Below are positions 60,826 to 64,000 of a stretch of DNA of 64,000 nt, piece after piece. The notes below the pieces were generated by a model. That model was not told the origin of the DNA. It worked only from the letters and a program-made list of their open reading frames with translations, and did not search any database. Source of the DNA: DATBGO01 sp050011895 (GTDB lineage: Bacteria; Actinomycetota; Actinomycetes; Streptosporangiales; Streptosporangiaceae); NCBI GenBank assembly GCA_050011895.1, contig JBEKIF010000014.1, positions 51,738 through 115,737 of the forward strand. The letters run 5' to 3'. Every line of letters starts with the position of its first letter. Within the stretch, counting starts at the first letter, position 1. The translations under genes were made by a program, and so were the position numbers.

Positions 60826-61751
60826 GCATCCTGGGTGCCGTAGCACCGCCGGGCGCGATCGTCGTCAACTCGGCGACACCGCTGTGGTACCTGACCCGCG
60901 CCACCGGCCTGGTCGCGCTGGTCCTGCTGACCGCCAGCATGGCGCTGGGGCTGCTGAGCTCGGTCCGGTATCAGCGGCCCGCATGGCCGCGTTTTGTCAT
61001 CGTTGGGCTGCACCGCAACCTCTCGCTGCTCGCGCTCGTCTTCACCGGCGCGCACATAGCGACCACGCTGGCCGACAGCTATGCGCCGATCAGGCTGCAG
61101 GACGTGCTGATCCCGTTTATCTCCGCTTACCGGCCGCTCTGGCTTGGCCTGGGGGCGATCGCGTTCGACCTGATGATCGCGCTGACGGTTACTAGCCTGA
61201 TCCGGACGCGGATCAGCTACCGGTCCTGGCACCTGGTGCACTGGGGCTCCTATGTGTGCTGGCCAGTGGCGGTGCTGCACGGCCTGGGTACCGGCTCGGA
61301 CACCCAGGTGACCTGGGTACTCGGGCTGACCATCGGCTGCGTCGCGCTAATCGCGGGCCTGACCGGCTGGCGGCTTGCCTACGGATGGCCGTCATACGCG
61401 TTCGCGCGGCTTGCGGGCGCGCTCGCTATCGTGCTCACGCTCGTCGCCGGCGGCGCATGGCTGGCGGCGGGGCCGCTGCGCCCCGGGTGGGCGCGCCGGT
61501 CGGGCACCCCGCCGTCGCTGATCACCGGCCGCAACCGGGCCGGCGCCGCTGCCCTCAGCCAACGCCAGACCACAGCGGGCGCCGCTGCCCTCAGCCAACG
61601 CCAGACCACAGCCGGCGCCGCTGCACTCAGCCAACGCCAGACCACAGCGGGCGCCGCTGCACTCAACCAAGGCGGGAGCCGGGCCACCGTTGCTCTGAAC
61701 CGAGGCGGGATCCGGACAACCGCTGCTGCGCTGCTGAGGCAGGGGCGATGA
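60822..61751 (+). CDS. Ferric-reductase-like transmembrane heme protein
   Basis: A 309-residue membrane protein with about six helices of the ferric-reductase-like transmembrane family. Heme-binding His candidates are in VGLHRNLSLLALVFTGAHIATTLAD and YRSWHLVHWGSYVCWPVAVLHGLGTGSD, as paired His on two helices. The last 75 residues are a cytosolic Ala/Gln/Thr tail with 36-bp repeats. It carries electrons across the membrane from the NuoF-like/ferredoxin partners. The ATG overlaps the ApbE stop (ATGA). Confidence 0.88.
   Translation: MSILGAVAPPGAIVVNSATPLWYLTRATGLVALVLLTASMALGLLSSVRYQRPAWPRFVIVGLHRNLSLLALVFTGAHIATTLADSYAPIRLQDVLIPFISAYRPLWLGLGAIAFDLMIALTVTSLIRTRISYRSWHLVHWGSYVCWPVAVLHGLGTGSDTQVTWVLGLTIGCVALIAGLTGWRLAYGWPSYAFARLAGALAIVLTLVAGGAWLAAGPLRPGWARRSGTPPSLITGRNRAGAAALSQRQTTAGAAALSQRQTTAGAAALSQRQTTAGAAALNQGGSRATVALNRGGIRTTAAALLRQGR
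61543..61670 (+). repeat. 36-bp in-frame repeats in ferric-reductase-like gene tail
   Basis: Three copies of a 36-bp unit plus a partial fourth encode AGAAALSQRQTT-type dodecapeptides in the cytosolic tail. Copies differ at one or two bases. Confidence 0.93.
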
Positions 61752-63085
61752 GCGTGGCCGGAGCGCGCGCGGCGGCCGGGCAGGCCCTGCCGCCGCACCG
61801 CCTGCCGCGGCTGATTCCGCCGGAGGGCCCGCTCGCGCTCGCTGAGCATCTCGAGAGGTACGGACCGGTGCCGTTCTCCGACGCCGCGGCCGGACCAGGC
61901 AGGGACACCCTGATCTCCGAAGTCGAGCAGTCCGGGCTGACCGGCCGGGGGGGCGCTGGCTTCCCGGCTGGGCGCAAGATGCGCGCAGTGGCTCAGGCTG
62001 GCCGCCGGGCCGGGCCGCTGCGGAGTCAGGTCGGTACCGTCGTGATCGCTAACGGCGCCGAATCCGAGCCGGGCAGCACGAAGGACCGGATGCTGCTGGC
62101 ACGCGCGCCGCATCTGGTGCTCGACGGGATCGCTCTCGCCGCGGAGGCCGTCGGGGCCACCCGCGCCTACCTTTGCCTGCACGAGAGCAGCGACGGGGTG
62201 GACCGGATCCTCAGCAGCGCGATCTCCTCGCGTGAGCGGGCCGGCCTGAACCGGCTGCCGATCCAGGTGGTGATGATCGGCGGCGGTTACGTGGCGAGCC
62301 AGGAGACCTCCCTGGTCAGCTTTATCAACGGCGGTGCGGGCAAGCCCGCGTTCGTGCCGCCCAGGCCATCGGACAAAGGCGCGCACGGCCGCCCCACGCT
62401 GGTCCAGAACGTCGAAACGCTCGCGCACCTTGCCCTGATCGCGCGGTACGGCCCGAGCTGGTTCCGAAAGGTCGGCGGCGGGGCGGGCTCGGCGCTGGTC
62501 ACCTTCGGCGGAGCCGTCCACAGACCCGGGGTCTACGAGATCGCGCTTGGCACCCCCCTCAGTGACCTGCTGCGGCAGGCCGGCGGCCCGACGGAGGCGC
62601 CGCAGGCGATCCAGGCCGGTGGTTATTTCGGCGGCTGGATCCGCTATCAGGATGCGCTCGACGTCCCGGTCAGCGATCCGGGACTGCGAGCCGCTGGCGC
62701 ATCGCTCGGGCCCGGGATCCTCGTGCTGGTGCCTGCCTCGGCCTGCGGGCTGGCTGAGACAGCCCGGGTAGTCGGCTACCTCGCTGAGCAGAGCGCGGGC
62801 CAGTGCGGCCCATGCTTTAACGGCCTGCCCGCGCTGGCCGATGCGCTCTGGGAACTCGCGTACGGGCGGGCCGATAGAGACACTCTCGGCTGGGCCACCC
62901 GGCTGCTGTCGCTCATCGCACGGCGGGGCGCCTGTCACCTGCCGGACGGTACCGCAGCCCTTGCGGCGAGCACCCTCCGGGTATTCGCCGATGAGCTTGG
63001 GCGGCATACCGCTGCCGGGCCATGTAACCGGGTCCGGCGGCCAGGCGTGCTGCCGGTGCCCGGCCATCCGGACGTCCGGGCATGA
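61748..63085 (+). CDS. NuoF-like flavoprotein with SLBB and Fe-S domains
   Basis: A 445-residue protein related to the 51-kDa subunit of complex I. FMN/NADH region: SGLTGRGGAGFPAGRKMRAV, then IANGAESEPGSTKDRMLL and NVETLAHLALI. An SLBB fold follows (TFGGAVHRPGVYEIALGTPLSDLLRQAGG). The C-terminal cluster region reads EQSAGQCGPCFNG...RRGACHLPDG: three Cys where NuoF has four, the first replaced by Ala. That suggests a modified cluster. ATG overlaps the previous stop and its stop overlaps the ferredoxin ATG. Confidence 0.88.
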   Translation: MSVAGARAAAGQALPPHRLPRLIPPEGPLALAEHLERYGPVPFSDAAAGPGRDTLISEVEQSGLTGRGGAGFPAGRKMRAVAQAGRRAGPLRSQVGTVVIANGAESEPGSTKDRMLLARAPHLVLDGIALAAEAVGATRAYLCLHESSDGVDRILSSAISSRERAGLNRLPIQVVMIGGGYVASQETSLVSFINGGAGKPAFVPPRPSDKGAHGRPTLVQNVETLAHLALIARYGPSWFRKVGGGAGSALVTFGGAVHRPGVYEIALGTPLSDLLRQAGGPTEAPQAIQAGGYFGGWIRYQDALDVPVSDPGLRAAGASLGPGILVLVPASACGLAETARVVGYLAEQSAGQCGPCFNGLPALADALWELAYGRADRDTLGWATRLLSLIARRGACHLPDGTAALAASTLRVFADELGRHTAAGPCNRVRRPGVLPVPGHPDVRA

Positions 63086-63300
63086 GCCGCCGGACGGCTC
63101 GCGCCAGCCTGCGGGTCAACCCGATCGCGTGCCAGGCGCACGGGCTCTGCATCGAGCTGCTGCCCGAGCTAGTCCGTGCCGACCCGTGGGGGTACCCGCT
63201 GATCAGGCAGGGGCCCGTCCCTGAAGAGCTGCTGCCGCTGGCGCGCCGGGCCGTCGCCGCCTGTCCGACCTTGGCCCTGTTGCTCGCCCGCGATGACTGA
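63082..63300 (+). CDS. [3Fe-4S]-type ferredoxin
   Basis: A 72-residue ferredoxin: Cys17, Cys23 and Cys61 (CQAHGLC...ACPTLAL). C-x5-C-x37-C-P is the single-cluster [3Fe-4S] pattern. It is coupled to the NuoF-like gene by ATGA. It likely shuttles electrons between NuoF-like protein and the membrane heme protein. Last gene of the operon. Confidence 0.9.
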   Translation: MSRRTARASLRVNPIACQAHGLCIELLPELVRADPWGYPLIRQGPVPEELLPLARRAVAACPTLALLLARDD

Positions 63301-63879
63301 CCAGGGAGGCCAGGGAGCCGCGCCCGACAGCGTCCTAGGCTGAAGTCCGGCACCGGCTGCTGCCATCACGGCGGTCATTACGGTGGCGACTCCCCGAATT
63401 CCGGCCATCCGCCCAGGTGCCGCCCTCGGCCGTCCTTCCTATGGCCGCCGCCGAAACCCAGTCGGCCGCTCCGGGTGTCGCAGGTCGACCATCCGCTCCG
63501 AGGAACCACATGCCGCTGGCGCTGCGGGGACAGTGCCTTGCGGCAGCCGGTGCGGATCGCCCACTGGCCGTCACGCGCCCGGGCAGTGCCGCCTGGTCGT
63601 AGCTGGGACGGCCTTTCGTGACCGGGCCTTCCACGACCGGACTGCCCCAGATCGCCTGCTCTGGTTACGGGCGAGCGGGTCTGTCCATTGCTCTCAGAGT
63701 GGATCATGCTCCCGGAGGGGGCCAGGCCCCCGGGAGCGGGTCAGGCCCCCGGGAGCGGGTCAGGCCCCCGGGAGCGGGTCAGGCCCCCGGGAGTGGATCA
63801 TGCTCTCGGGGGGGGGGCCAGGTCCCCCGGAGTGGATCAGGCCCCCGGGAGCGGGTCAGGCCCTCGGGGGGTGGGTCAG
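63301..63879. other. Intergenic region with repeats, no gene
   Basis: 63301-63710 shows no credible gene; frames are Arg/Pro-rich with no ribosome sites. The right part is the 19-bp tandem array listed separately. A terminator for the flavin operon would be expected here, but I do not see a clear hairpin. Confidence 0.5.
63712..63870. repeat. 19-bp tandem array with CCCGGG cores
   Basis: Units of CAGGCCCCCGGGAGCGGGT occur with exact 19-bp period at about 63724-63788, and degenerate copies (GGAGTGGATCA) extend to 63870. The unit is not a multiple of three, unlike the in-gene arrays. Each copy holds a CCCGGG palindrome. The array lies just downstream of the HNH gene at the right edge. Confidence 0.9.
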
Positions 63880-64000
63880 CTAGATGAGGTGGATGTCGGG
63901 GGTGGCTAGGTAGGTGCGGCCGGTGGGGGTGGTCCACTGGAAGATGCCCGGGGTGAGCTGGGTGAGCTGCCAGCCGGGGTGCTGTTTGAGGATGTGGTGG
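63880..64000 (-). CDS. HNH endonuclease / 13E12-repeat (DUF222) protein, C-terminal 39 residues
   Basis: A minus-strand frame enters from the right edge and ends at TAG 63880-63882. It reads HHILKQHPGWQLTQLTPGIF, then QWTTPTGRTYLATPDIHLI. This matches the C-terminal end of actinobacterial 13E12-family HNH proteins (HH.LKH..GW...Q..PG...WTTP.GR.Y...P). The DUF222 domain and most of the HNH site lie outside. Such genes are multicopy and often flanked by repeats. Confidence 0.72.
   Translation of the reverse strand, partial: HHILKQHPGWQLTQLTPGIFQWTTPTGRTYLATPDIHLI

Noticed and set aside
63712..63870. CRISPR-like array
   Set aside because: The 19-bp units are contiguous with no unique spacers, and there are no cas genes. 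It is a plain tandem repeat.
1..64000. tRNA, rRNA or riboswitch genes
   Set aside because: I looked for T-loop GGTTCGAATCC-like motifs and conserved rRNA or riboswitch cores in the intergenic regions and found none. A covariance-model scan would be decisive.

Overview
The window is a chromosomal segment of a very GC-rich actinomycete. Evidence: mycothiol glycosyltransferase MshA, the SenX3-RegX3 pair, CarD, a helix-turn-helix/DUF397 pair, an Rv1747-like FHA-ABC transporter, a DUF2637 membrane protein, a 13E12-type HNH gene at the right edge, and many GTG starts with 4-bp ATGA/GTGA stop-start overlaps. A filamentous lineage such as Streptosporangiales fits, but this is inference. I see no rRNA, tRNA, CRISPR array, transposase or prophage. 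Most genes are housekeeping or metabolic. Two genes run off the edges: a secreted beta-helix protein on the left and an HNH endonuclease on the right.

Layout. 1-6041: partial secreted beta-helix protein (minus), NlpC/P60-like hydrolase, Lhr-type helicase. 6098-8159: DUF397 and DUF5753 regulator pair and a small membrane protein. 8182-11272: a tightly coupled three-gene operon of an unknown protein, a Walker-A-less ATPase paralogue and an intact BREX-type (DUF2791) ATPase; this is the best candidate for an undescribed system. 11635-18736: carbonic anhydrase, AlkA-like glycosylase, MazG-like hydrolase, a truncated rtcB remnant, a phosphotriesterase-family hydrolase, an MhuD-like heme monooxygenase, a PYROXD2-like oxidoreductase and an aldo/keto reductase. 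18807-28971: DUF3516 helicase, membrane proteins, dienelactone hydrolase, YihY/BrkB protein, transketolase, LmeA-like protein. 29134-34862: a transmembrane Ser/Thr kinase with a beta-propeller, divergent from a double-FHA ABC transporter. 34922-40139: secreted alpha/beta hydrolase, polar amino-acid ABC importer, L,D-transpeptidase. 40346-44754: small proteins, PPK2, and a TetR regulator divergent from a DrrAB-like exporter with clear operators between them. 44862-51779: rlmB, cysS, hmgA, a DUF2637 protein, ispF and carD. This is the conserved carD-ispD-ispF-cysS-rlmB neighbourhood without ispD and with two genes inserted. 52163-59031: an unknown membrane protein, a lipoprotein, regX3-senX3, gpm, mshA, a YbjN protein and a CsoR-like repressor. 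59621-63300: a five-gene translationally coupled flavin/heme/Fe-S electron-transfer operon (small exported protein, ApbE, ferric-reductase-like membrane protein, NuoF-like protein, ferredoxin).

A recurring oddity is in-frame minisatellite DNA. At least seven unrelated genes (lhr, the 21551 membrane protein, the kinase, the FHA-ABC transporter, rlmB, the DUF2637 gene and the ferric-reductase-like gene) carry near-perfect tandem repeats with units divisible by three, all in linkers or tails. Intergenic repeats near 59.1 kb and 63.7 kb are not frame-constrained.
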